Assembly (NCBI RefSeq): GCF_018729255.1
Contig: NZ_CP076060.1
Location: 1,798,001 to 1,862,000, forward strand
Length of the DNA stretch: 64,000 nucleotides
From: Cupriavidus sp. EM10
GTDB taxonomy: Bacteria > Pseudomonadota > Gammaproteobacteria > Burkholderiales > Burkholderiaceae
Direction: 5' to 3'
Shown: positions 1 to 7,768 of the stretch, in pieces
Layout: each line of letters begins with the position of its first letter
Numbering within the stretch: the first letter of the stretch is position 1
Notes under the pieces: model-generated
What the model was told of the DNA's origin: nothing
Database searches by the model: none
The model's input: only the letters and a program-made list of their open reading frames with translations
Made by a program: the position numbers and the translations under genes

Positions 1-1784
1 CTGGCGCCCACCACGGACACCGGCACCTTGAACTCGGCCAGCCGCTGGGCGATCAGTTCGCCGGTCTGCTGCAGCCGTTCTTCGGAAATCTGCTCGGCAC
101 CTTCGGGGCTTTCGGCGGCGGCTTCGAGCAGATCGGCACTGGGCAGTCGGTAGTCGACGACCTTCCGGGGCGCCGGGGGCGTGGGCAGTGGAGCAGCCGC
201 CACTACGGGCGGCGATGGTTCCGCCGGGGCAAGTGGCACGATATTGCCGACCACGGCCGGCAGGACGATGCGCGGCTTTGGCGTGGGCTGGACAAACACG
301 TTGGCGTCTTCCACCGGGGCGGGGGCTTCGGCAGCCAGCTCGATGTCGGCTTCTGCGTCGGCTTCCGAGATCGATGCGGCGACGGCAGCGTCGATGGCTT
401 CCGATGCTGACGGCACCGGGGCTACCGGTGCTTCCAAAGACGGTTCGATGGGCTCGGCGGGCTCGGATGCCGCCCCCTCCCCTGCCGGCATCGGCTCGAC
501 TGCCTGCGCGATCGGCGCCAGGTCCGCCGCAGCTTCCAGCGGCTCAGCCTCCACCGGCACTTCAGCCGCAGCAGTCGCAGGTTCCTCCGCTGGCTTGCCG
601 GCCAGCGCACGCAATTCAGCCAGCAGCGTCAGTGCCTCGTCGCGGATCGACGCCAGCGTGACCGGCTCATCTGCCTGCGCCGGCGCTGCATCGTCAGCGA
701 CGTCAGTGGCCGCGATCATGGCGATATCGGCGGCGATCTCCGTGGCACGCGACATCGACGGGGTATCCGAATGGATTTCGACCACGGCCGGCGCTTCGGC
801 TACCGCCACGTCCGTATCGGCCCCGGCGTCGGCGACAGCAGCGGCACTCGCCACCACGGCGGCAGCGGCGGCGGGCTTGGCCATCGCCTCGGGCAACGTG
901 GTGATGGCCGAGCGCAGGCCAAGCTGCGGATTGCGGAACGGGCTGCTGACCACGGTGGCCTGCGGCGCGGCCGGCTTGGCGGGCTGCCGGATCTCGGACC
1001 TTGACTGGGATTGGGATTGGGGTTGGGATTGGGGCTTCGGCTGCGGCTTTGCCTGAGGGGTCTGCGCCGCAACCGGAGATGCCGCGCGGGCCGGCGCGGC
1101 CGTCGGTTCGGTCTTCACGGCACCCGGGGCACCGGCCTGATGCAACCAGATCTCGCCCGGTTGCGGCGGCGACTGGCGCGTGCGCGGCGGCGGTTGCCAG
1201 GCCGGCTGACGGCGTGCGGATACGGCCTCGATGCCCTTGTGGCGCGGCGCCTGGCGACCCTGACCCGGCATGGACGTGGTTTCCCAGCGCTCGGCGCCGT
1301 CACGCGGCGCGGCCTGCGCGGGTGCCGCGTCGGCATGCGCGGCGTTTCGGAAATCAGGGCGGAAATCGGAGCGCGTATCCACGCGCGACTCGCTTCGCGC
1401 GGGCGCCGGGGCGGGTGCCTCGTCGACCTCCACGCGGGGCCGGCGCAGCAGGAACAGGCTGCGCCAGGTTTCGCCAAACACCATCGGTGCGGCCAGCGCC
1501 AGCACGGCCAGCATCATCAGCAGCGCGCCGGTCCAGCCCAGCATGCCGGACACCGTGCCGGCCAGCGCATGCCCGGCGGCACCGCCGGCGGTGGCGCCTT
1601 CGGTCTCGCCGCCAGTCAACGCCTCCAGCGTGGCACTGGCGCCCAGCACCAGCACCGTACCCATCCATACACGCAGCGAGCCACGGCCGAACAGGCGGCG
1701 ATCGCCGGCAAGCACACGGCCCACCGTTCGCCAGACAAGCGGCAACAGCCAGAAGGTCGACAATCCGAACCAGCCCAGACCCAT
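1..1784 (-). CDS. ftsK: FtsK-type DNA translocase, N-terminal part (truncated by window edge)
   Basis: An open frame of about 594 codons runs off the left edge without a stop. The product should be a septal DNA pump that helps segregate and resolve chromosomes at division. Three hydrophobic segments lie near residues 1-21, 36-56 and 80-104. A long Ala/Pro/Glu/Gln-rich linker follows, and the visible end reads VDYRLPSADLL and ELIAQRLAEFKVPVSVVGA, which matches the start of the FtsK alpha domain. The motor (Walker motifs) and gamma domains lie outside the window. An in-frame TGA five codons upstream forces the ATG at 1784, where no clear Shine-Dalgarno is visible. The usual first membrane segment of the FtsK family is missing, so this may be a paralogue or a shortened copy. 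Confidence 0.85.
   Translation of the reverse strand, partial: MGLGWFGLSTFWLLPLVWRTVGRVLAGDRRLFGRGSLRVWMGTVLVLGASATLEALTGGETEGATAGGAAGHALAGTVSGMLGWTGALLMMLAVLALAAPMVFGETWRSLFLLRRPRVEVDEAPAPAPARSESRVDTRSDFRPDFRNAAHADAAPAQAAPRDGAERWETTSMPGQGRQAPRHKGIEAVSARRQPAWQPPPRTRQSPPQPGEIWLHQAGAPGAVKTEPTAAPARAASPVAAQTPQAKPQPKPQSQPQSQSQSRSEIRQPAKPAAPQATVVSSPFRNPQLGLRSAITTLPEAMAKPAAAAAVVASAAAVADAGADTDVAVAEAPAVVEIHSDTPSMSRATEIAADIAMIAATDVADDAAPAQADEPVTLASIRDEALTLLAELRALAGKPAEEPATAAAEVPVEAEPLEAAADLAPIAQAVEPMPAGEGAASEPAEPIEPSLEAPVAPVPSASEAIDAAVAASISEADAEADIELAAEAPAPVEDANVFVQPTPKPRIVLPAVVGNIVPLAPAEPSPPVVAAAPLPTPPAPRKVVDYRLPSADLLEAAAESPEGAEQISEERLQQTGELIAQRLAEFKVPVSVVGA
1007..1034 (+). other. G-quadruplex-type G-tract run inside the ftsK linker
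   Basis: Five G-tracts of 3-4 Gs are separated by ATT or TT spacers. They lie on the plus strand, which is the template strand of the ftsK-like gene. On the coding side the same bases give a Pro/Gln/Ser dipeptide repeat (PQSQPQSQSQS). The pattern meets the usual G3N1-7 rule for an intramolecular quadruplex. Whether it folds is unknown. It may only reflect biased codons in a low-complexity linker. Confidence 0.5.
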
Positions 1785-1881
1785 TTTAGATATGACACGT
1801 CAAAACCACGGGCAGCGATTGTAGCGGGTCTGGCTGTGCGGGACCGGCCCGGCGCGGAAAAACTTACGACTTTGCCACGCC

Positions 1882-2495
1882 TTATTGACTCGGCGCGCCA
1901 ATGCCGGCGCGGAACGGATACCTGGCGAAGATCTGCCCCACCACCTGCTCCAGCATCAGCTGGCTGGTCTGCCGTTCCGGCTGGCTGGCATCGCCCTGCG
2001 CCACGCCTTCCCACACGAGCTGGTTCTTCCTGGCGTCGACCAGGTCGATGTTCAGCGTGCCTTCGGTATAGGTATAGGTGTCGCTATAGAAGCCGTAGCC
2101 GGGCCATGGCGCATATAGGCCGCCCCGGTAGGCGTAGTAGCCCATGTAGCCCGGCGGTGGCATCGGGGCCGGGCTGCTGACGATCTTCTGCTGGAACTGC
2201 ATGTTGAAGTTGACCAGCAGGTCGGGCTGGCGCGGCGCGTATTCGTAGCCACGCACCGTCATCTCCTTGTGGACGGCGTCCTTCAGATATTGCGTCGTCA
2301 GGCTCTCGTAGCCCTGTTTGTCCGTACCCAGGCGCGGCAGGAAGGCAAAGGTGCGGTACTGGGAAAAGTCCGTGCTGTGGTTGTAATCGGTGCGGATATC
2401 GGGACCAGTAGCGCAGCCTGCCAGCGCAGCCGCCAGCACCGCACCAGGGCCGCCGGCCTACGGGACATCTTGCGGGACTTCATGAGGGCAGCCAT
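1882..2495 (-). CDS. DUF4136 family lipoprotein (frame broken once near 2440)
   Basis: The main frame (to 1882) encodes a DUF4136-like envelope protein: a lipobox LAGC, then a domain with FSQYRTFAFLP and a C-terminal segment ending near FARYPFR. Function is unknown. In that frame the only start is a GTG at 2439, only six residues before the lipobox, directly after an in-frame TAG, which is too short for a signal peptide. The natural start is the ATG at 2495 (MAALMKSRKMSRR), preceded by GGGAGA at good spacing. It runs in another frame until about 2440. Adding one base near 2436-2446 joins the two into a 204-residue lipoprotein with a normal basic n-region. I therefore annotate the joined gene. 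Confidence 0.75.
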
Positions 2496-2523
2496 GTCAG
2501 TCTCCCTGGATCGGGGTTCGCTG

Positions 2524-2937
2524 CTAGTTCCACTTGCCGTCGATACCGCCCACGCTCATCCGCCCCGCCCCCAACAGCGCCACGGCCAGCGCAGCGGCCA
2601 GGTACATCGCCTGCAGTTCGAGCGCCCAGCCCCCGGTCGGGGCCATTTCGCCCAATTGCTTGGCATGGACCAGCGCGAACGCGAAAAGCATGTTGATCGC
2701 CACGATCAGGGCGGCCAGGCGGGTCCAGAGGCCGATGATCAGCAGGATGGGCGCGACCACCTCGCCAATATAGACGCCATAGGCCAGCGCGGCGGGCAGG
2801 CCGGCCTGCGCCACCACCTGCATGACAAAGCCGGGGCCGGCCATGAGCTTGGAAATACCGTGCAACAGGATCAGCACGCCCAGCACGATACGAAGAATGG
2901 CCTTGCCCAGGTCCTGCGTTCCTTGCGTGCGACTCAT
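2524..2937 (-). CDS. DoxX family inner-membrane protein
   Basis: The 137-residue product is almost entirely hydrophobic, with four predicted membrane segments near residues 11-30, 45-70, 72-95 and 108-128. It shows the DoxX/YphA-type pattern: RIVLGVLILLHGISKL, then GVYIGEVVAPILLIIGLWTR. Some DoxX relatives are linked to thiol or oxidative stress and to quinone chemistry, but the role here is not established. The ATG at 2937 is chosen because AAGGAG sits eight bases upstream. The longer open frame to 3114 is not hydrophobic and has no ribosome site. It lies between a LysR regulator and the DUF4136 lipoprotein on the same strand. Confidence 0.85.
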   Translation of the reverse strand: MSRTQGTQDLGKAILRIVLGVLILLHGISKLMAGPGFVMQVVAQAGLPAALAYGVYIGEVVAPILLIIGLWTRLAALIVAINMLFAFALVHAKQLGEMAPTGGWALELQAMYLAAALAVALLGAGRMSVGGIDGKWN

Positions 2938-3049
2938 CGCGTTGGCTCCTTGCAGTTTGATGCAGGCGCATGTGACCTGCACAACTACCTTAGATCGTGC
3001 CAGCGTGAAGGTAAAGGCGCAGCGTCGCCCCGCATGCGCCGGATTCGAT

Positions 3050-4048
3050 TCAGTCCGCGTCGGCCTTCTGCGCGCCGGTTCGGGCGGGCGGCGGCACGGT
3101 GGGCGGTGCAGCATGCATCGGCAGGCCAGCCGTCGTCATCATGCCGACCTTGCGGGCGTGTTCCGGTAGCACTTCGGCCAGGAAATCGAGGAACCTGCGC
3201 AACGCCGGGGTGACACCCTGCCGGGACGGGAAGACCGCGTGCAGCACGCCCATCGGCAGGTCCCACTGGGGCAGCACCACTTCCAGGTCGCCGCGCTCGA
3301 TATCGTCGCGGCAATACATGCGGGGCAGCATGGCCAAGCCCACGCCGGCGATGGCGGCCTCGCGCAGGATGGCGAATTCATCGGACACCAGGCGCGGATC
3401 GTAGCCAATATTGACCGGCTCGCCGGCCTTGTCGAACAGCGTCCAGACATGGCGGCCTTCGTGCGGCTTCTGGCCCACCCCCGGCATACCTTCCAGCGCC
3501 TGCGGCGTGCGGGGCCGGCCGATGCTGTCCAGCAACGCCGGGCTGGCCACCAGCTTCAGGTCGCTCTGGCCGAAGGTGCGCACGGCCAGGCTGGAATCGT
3601 CCAGCACGTTGCGCACACGCAAGGCCAGGTCGTAGCCTTCGCCGATCACGTCGACGCGGCGGTTGGTCGCTTCAATTTCCAGCTGGATGCCCGGATTGGC
3701 GCGCATGAAATGGCCGATGTTCGGCGCCAGCAGGATCTGCACGATTGCCACCGGGCAACTGACGCGCAGGTATCCGCCCGGCTGTTCGCGTGCCTGCTCG
3801 ATCACTTCGCGCGCGGCATCGGCTGCCTGCAGCATGTCACGGCAATGGGCGTAGTAGGACTCCCCAAGCGGCGTCACGCGCACCTGGCGCGTGGTACGAC
3901 GCAGAAGCTGCACGCCGAGATCGCGCTCCAACTGGGCAATCCGGCGCGACAGCCGCGACTTGGGCACGCCCGACGCCCGGCTGGCCGCGGAAAAGCTGCC
4001 GTGCTGCACCACCTGGGCAAACAGCGACAAATCGTTGAGATTCTGCAT
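3050..4048 (-). CDS. LysR-family transcriptional regulator
   Basis: The 332-residue product has the LysR layout. A winged helix-turn-helix covers residues 1-60 (LSLFAQVVQHGSFSAASRA, then SRLSRRIAQLERDLG). A linker helix and a periplasmic-binding-like effector domain from about residue 90 follow. LysR proteins usually bind the region between themselves and a divergent target, here the azoreductase gene 117 bases away, which is the likely target. The ATG at 4048 gives the standard LysR N-terminus (MQNLNDLSLF). The upstream ATG at 4078 would add ten non-conserved residues. The last 25 residues (Ala/Pro-rich, basic) are a tail beyond the usual domain. The effector is unknown. Confidence 0.92.
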   Translation of the reverse strand: MQNLNDLSLFAQVVQHGSFSAASRASGVPKSRLSRRIAQLERDLGVQLLRRTTRQVRVTPLGESYYAHCRDMLQAADAAREVIEQAREQPGGYLRVSCPVAIVQILLAPNIGHFMRANPGIQLEIEATNRRVDVIGEGYDLALRVRNVLDDSSLAVRTFGQSDLKLVASPALLDSIGRPRTPQALEGMPGVGQKPHEGRHVWTLFDKAGEPVNIGYDPRLVSDEFAILREAAIAGVGLAMLPRMYCRDDIERGDLEVVLPQWDLPMGVLHAVFPSRQGVTPALRRFLDFLAEVLPEHARKVGMMTTAGLPMHAAPPTVPPPARTGAQKADAD

Positions 4049-4165
4049 GGTCAGCGCTCCGTTGCATCGATAGAACAATCATTTGCATTTTGCCTCACTA
4101 CCGGCATCAATGGCCAGCCTATATCTTTCAGCCATCCCAACCGAACTTAGTAGTGGAGCCAGACA

Positions 4166-4786
4166 ATGAACATCCTGCAGATCGATTCGAGCGTACTGGG
4201 CGACAACTCCGTCTCGCGCAACCTGACCGCCGCCATCGTGGCCGACCTCGTGGCCAAGAACCCCAGCGCCAGGGTCACCGTGCGCGACCTGGACCGCGAA
4301 GCCCCGGCCCACCTGGGCAACCACCTGCTGCCCGTGCTGGGCGGCCCGAAGGACGGACTGAATGCCGCCCAGCAGGCCGAACTGGACATCACCGAGGCAT
4401 ACCTGGCCGAATTCCTGGCCGCCGACGTGCTCGTGATCGGCGTGCCGCAATACAACTTCGGCATTCCGAGCCAGCTCAAGGCCTGGATCGACCGTATCGC
4501 GCAAGCCGGCCGCACCTTCCGCTACACCGAGAACGGTCCGGAAGGCCTGGCCAAGGGCAAGAAGGTTATCGTGGTGTCGTCGCGCGGCGGCGTGCGCCAG
4601 GACGGCGCGGCGCTTGACCTGCATGAAGTGACCGTCGACGTGGTGCTGCGCTTCCTGGGCATTACCGACATCTCGTTCGTCCGCGCCCACGGCCTGGCCA
4701 TGGGTCCGGAAGCCCGCGAGGCCGGCCTGACCACGGCCAAGACCGAGATCGCCGCGCTGAACGACGCGCTGCGCGCCGCGGCCTGA
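4166..4786 (+). CDS. azoR: FMN-dependent NADH-azoreductase
   Basis: The 206-residue product matches the AzoR/AcpD flavodoxin-fold family in length and motifs. MNILQIDSSVLGDNSVSRNL forms the first strand and phosphate-binding loop. VPQYNFGIPSQLKAWID contacts the flavin, and VVSSRGGV is the third flavin loop. AzoR uses NADH to reduce azo dyes and quinones by two electrons and is usually a cytoplasmic dimer that protects against quinone stress. It diverges from the LysR gene, which probably controls it. A strong hairpin terminator follows about 100 bases downstream. Confidence 0.93.
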   Translation: MNILQIDSSVLGDNSVSRNLTAAIVADLVAKNPSARVTVRDLDREAPAHLGNHLLPVLGGPKDGLNAAQQAELDITEAYLAEFLAADVLVIGVPQYNFGIPSQLKAWIDRIAQAGRTFRYTENGPEGLAKGKKVIVVSSRGGVRQDGAALDLHEVTVDVVLRFLGITDISFVRAHGLAMGPEAREAGLTTAKTEIAALNDALRAAA

Positions 4787-4886
4787 GCCCGCTTCAACCC
4801 GCCTGAGCCGGGGACACCGGCCCAGGCTGCAACACCGACTCCGTGAAGTACCGGCGCTCCTCCCCTTTGGCGCCGGATGCTGCCTG

Positions 4887-4924
4887 AGACAGGTATCCCC
4901 ATCCGGGGGTACCTGTCTTTTTTT
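4887..4924 (+). terminator. Rho-independent terminator after azoR
   Basis: AGACAGGTATCCCC pairs with GGGGGTACCTGTCT (14-base arms with one G.T pair) around a short loop, and seven Ts follow from 4918. This is the main feature of the 301-base gap from 4787 to 5087. The rest of that gap presumably holds the egtB promoter, but I see no convincing -35/-10 pair in it. Confidence 0.9.
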
Positions 4925-5087
4925 GCGCGCGGCCCTGCCCTCGGCGCCTGCCAGGCCGCTGTAGGCATCGACCTACAAGGATCGCGGAAGCCACCCGGCT
5001 CGCCCCCCGGCGCGGTTCGGTCTATGATGGTTCGACCGAGTCTGGCCAACCTGCCAGGCAACCTGCATCCGCCATCCGGGAGCCTGC

Positions 5088-6386
5088 ATGACCGCCGCCG
5101 CCTCAGCCCTGCTGCCTGCCACCGCCAGTCATCCACCGCACGAACCCGCCCTGCTGAGTCAGTATCGCCACGTCCGCGCCGCCACCGAGGCGCTGGTGGC
5201 CGACCTGTCCGATGCCGATGCCACCGTGCAGTCGATGGACGATGCCAGCCCCGCCAAATGGCATCTGGCCCATACCACCTGGTTCTTCGAGGAATTCGTG
5301 CTCGGCGCGCGGATTCCCGACTACGAGCCGGTGGATCCGCAATATCGGTACCTGTTCAATTCCTACTACGAAGCGGTCGGCGCCCGCCATCCGCGGCCCC
5401 GGCGCGGGCTGCTGACCCGGCCGTCGCTGGACGAGGTGCTGGCCTACCGCGAGGCGGTGGACGACAGCATGTTCACGCTGCTGATGTCGGCCCAGACCGA
5501 CGACGAAGCCGCGCTGATCACGCTGGGCCTGCATCATGAACAGCAGCACCAGGAACTGCTGCTGACCGACATCCTGCACCTGTTCGCCCAGAACCCGCTG
5601 CGGCCGGCCTATGCGCCGGCGCTGGCGGTGCCGGTGGTGGCCGATCCGCGCCCCGCGCCGGACTGGATCACCCTGCCCGGCGGCATCGTCACGATCGGGC
5701 ATGGCGATGACGATTTTGCCTTCGACTGCGAAACGCCGCGCCACCAGGTGTTGCTGCAACCGTACACGCTGTGCTCGCATCCGGTGAGCAATCGCCAGTG
5801 GTTCGAGTTCATCGAGGACGGCGGCTATCAGACCGCCGGGCTGTGGCTGTCCGATGGCTGGCGCTGGGTCTGCGACAACCGGATCGAGGCGCCGCTTTAC
5901 TGGGAAGACCGCGAGGGCACGTGGTGGCACATGACGCTGCGCGGCATGCAACCGGTGGACCCGGAAAGCCCGGTCACCCACGTCAGCTTCTTCGAGGCCG
6001 ACGCCTTTGCCCGGTGGGCCGAACGGCGCCTGCCGACCGAAGCCGAATGGGAGCACGCCGCGCGCAACCTGGCCGCCACCGGCAATTTCATCGAAGGCCG
6101 GTCACTGCGGCCTCTGCCGGATCGGCAGAACACGTCGGGCGTGCTGCGCCAGATGTTTGGCGATGTCTGGGAATGGACGGCCAGCGCCTTCCTGCCCTAC
6201 CCCGGCTTCCGGCCCAGCGCCGGCGCGGTGGGCGAATACAACGGCAAGTTCATGAGCAGCCAGATGGTGCTGCGCGGCGGGTCGTGCGTTACGCCCGAAT
6301 CGCACATCCGCGCCACCTACCGCAACTTCTTCTACCCGCACCAGCGCTGGCAGTTCACCGGGGTACGGCTGGCGGATGATGCGTGA
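5088..6386 (+). CDS. egtB: Ergothioneine biosynthesis sulfoxide synthase EgtB
   Basis: The 432-residue product has the two EgtB domains. An N-terminal DinB-like helical domain carries the iron-ligand histidines (KWHLAHTTWFFEEF near 57-70, and LHHEQQHQE near 148-156). A C-terminal formylglycine-enzyme/sulfatase-modifying fold ends with LRGGSCVTPESHIRATYRNF and WQFTGVRLA. EgtB is a non-haem iron enzyme that joins cysteine or gamma-glutamylcysteine to hercynine using oxygen, in ergothioneine synthesis. The ATG at 5088 has GGGAG five bases upstream. The histidine methyltransferase gene egtD, which makes hercynine and often sits beside egtB, is not in the window. Instead the 3' end overlaps a convergent Fic gene by 32 bases. 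Confidence 0.93.
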   Translation: MTAAASALLPATASHPPHEPALLSQYRHVRAATEALVADLSDADATVQSMDDASPAKWHLAHTTWFFEEFVLGARIPDYEPVDPQYRYLFNSYYEAVGARHPRPRRGLLTRPSLDEVLAYREAVDDSMFTLLMSAQTDDEAALITLGLHHEQQHQELLLTDILHLFAQNPLRPAYAPALAVPVVADPRPAPDWITLPGGIVTIGHGDDDFAFDCETPRHQVLLQPYTLCSHPVSNRQWFEFIEDGGYQTAGLWLSDGWRWVCDNRIEAPLYWEDREGTWWHMTLRGMQPVDPESPVTHVSFFEADAFARWAERRLPTEAEWEHAARNLAATGNFIEGRSLRPLPDRQNTSGVLRQMFGDVWEWTASAFLPYPGFRPSAGAVGEYNGKFMSSQMVLRGGSCVTPESHIRATYRNFFYPHQRWQFTGVRLADDA

Positions 6387-7517
6387 GTGAGGCGTCGGGC
6401 GGGCCGTCATTCAGTTCATAACTGGTACTGCGCCCGCCACCGGGCGCCTTGCGCAGCGCGCCGCGTGCCACCAGATCGTTGATATCCCGCAGGGCCGTGT
6501 CCGGCGAGCACCTGGCGATGGCCGCCCATTTGCTGCTGGTGAGCTTGCCGTCGAAGCCGTCGAGCATCCGGTTCAGTACCTTCACCTGCCGCGCGTTGAG
6601 CGCCTGCATGCCCCAGTGGTGCCAGAAGCGCGCCTTGGCCAGTACGTCGTCGAGCGTGGCGTGGGCCTGTTCCACCGCACGCAGCAGCGTCGCGAAGAAC
6701 CACGCCAGCCACGGCGTGACATCCATCGAATCCTTCTGCGTGCGTTCCAGAATGTCGTAATAGGCGTTGCGCTCGCGCTGGATCTGCGCCGACAGGCTGT
6801 AGAAACGTTGCGAACTACCGTCGGCCCGCGCGAGCATCAGGTCGCCGATGGCCCGCGCGATACGCCCATTGCCGTCGTCGAACGGGTGCAGGGTCACGAA
6901 CCACAGGTGGGCCAGTCCGGCGCGGATCAGCGGCGGTTCGGCTGGAGGCGCGTTCACCCAGTCGACAAATCGCGCCATCTCCGCCGCCAGACGGCCGGCC
7001 GGCGGCGCTTCAAAGTGTACGCGCTGGCGGTGCAGCGGGCCGGAAACCACTTGCATGGGACCGGCCGAGTCATCGCGCCACCGGGCCACGTTGATCTGCG
7101 ACAGACCGGAGTAGCCCGTGGGAAACAGCGCGGCATGCCAGCCGAACAGCCGCGCCTGATCGACCGGGGCCTGGCTGTTGGCCGTGGCATCGAGCACCAG
7201 TTCGACCACCCCTCGACGTGCCGGTCAACCGGCGCCAGCGCGCCGATGTCGACGCCCAGCCGGCGCGCGATCGACGATCGGACCGAATGGACGTTGAGAT
7301 GCTCGCCTTCGATTTCGCTGGTCTTGACGACGTCGTCGGTCAAGGCAGCAAGGCAAGCCTGGTCGCGCAGGCCCATGCCCAGATCGGCAAGCCTGCCCAG
7401 CAACAGGCCTTGTGCCCGGCCAACTTCGGTCATCGAAGCTGCCAGTGCGGCAAGGTCATAGCGCCATGCGGGCCAATCAGAAGCCTGCCAGATGTATCGA
7501 TATTCGCCGCTATTCAT
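6355..7517 (-). CDS. Fic family protein, DUF4172-type, with C-terminal winged helix (one frameshift near 7210)
   Basis: After adding one base in the C4 run at 7209-7212, the frame gives about 387 residues. It has an N-terminal DUF4172 segment (YIWQASDWPAW). A self-inhibition motif of the (S/T)xxxE(G/N) type follows (TSEIEG, 66-71). The Fic active site HPFDDGNGR is near 211-219, with His and Asn intact. A C-terminal winged-helix domain ends ARGALRKAPGGGRS. Fic enzymes usually transfer AMP from ATP to target proteins. The N-terminal inhibitory helix makes this a class II, self-restrained enzyme. The ATG at 7517 fits the family N-terminus and lies directly on one of a set of repeats that look like its own operators. 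The target is unknown and no separate antitoxin gene is present. Confidence 0.85.
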
Positions 7518-7673
7518 GCGGAGATTATGGTGGCTATTCACCGCAGGGACAAGATAATCTCCGCAAATCTTGCGGAGATTAAGGCCTGCAAACTCCGCAT
7601 AGAGCGTGGAAGTTATGTATAAGGCGCTAAAAGCATAGCGGTAGGCGCTTCGCCTCTCTGGCTTATCTCCGCA
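7517..7673 (+). promoter_or_regulatory. Array of TAATCTCCGCA-type repeats upstream of the Fic gene
   Basis: The 11-base unit TAATCTCCGCA occurs at 7555-7565 (plus) and, inverted, at 7571-7581. With their flanks these form a perfect 12-base-arm palindrome around the spacer ATC. A third exact copy (minus) at 7517-7527 ends on the A of the Fic start codon. Weaker copies lie at 7589-7599 (9 of 11) and 7663-7673 (10 of 11). Such an array at a start codon suggests an operator. The natural candidate binder is the winged-helix domain of the Fic protein itself, which would make this self-repression. The array lies between fic and prpR, which converges from the other side. Confidence 0.7.
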
Positions 7674-7768
7674 CGGCCCCCAGTTGCAAGCATTCTCAGC
7701 CGGAACGGCTCAGCTCGGCTGCTGAAATTCTCGGCCGTTAATTGCGTAATAGTCCAACTATCCAGCGT

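Noticed and set aside
4049..4165. Specific LysR operator in the LysR-azoR gap
   Set aside because: Several T-N11-A matches exist, but such loose matches are expected by chance and none is clearly palindromic.
6355..7673. Fic gene as a mobile or defence island
   Set aside because: No integrase, repeats at ends or tRNA insertion site flank it. Only the promoter array stands out.
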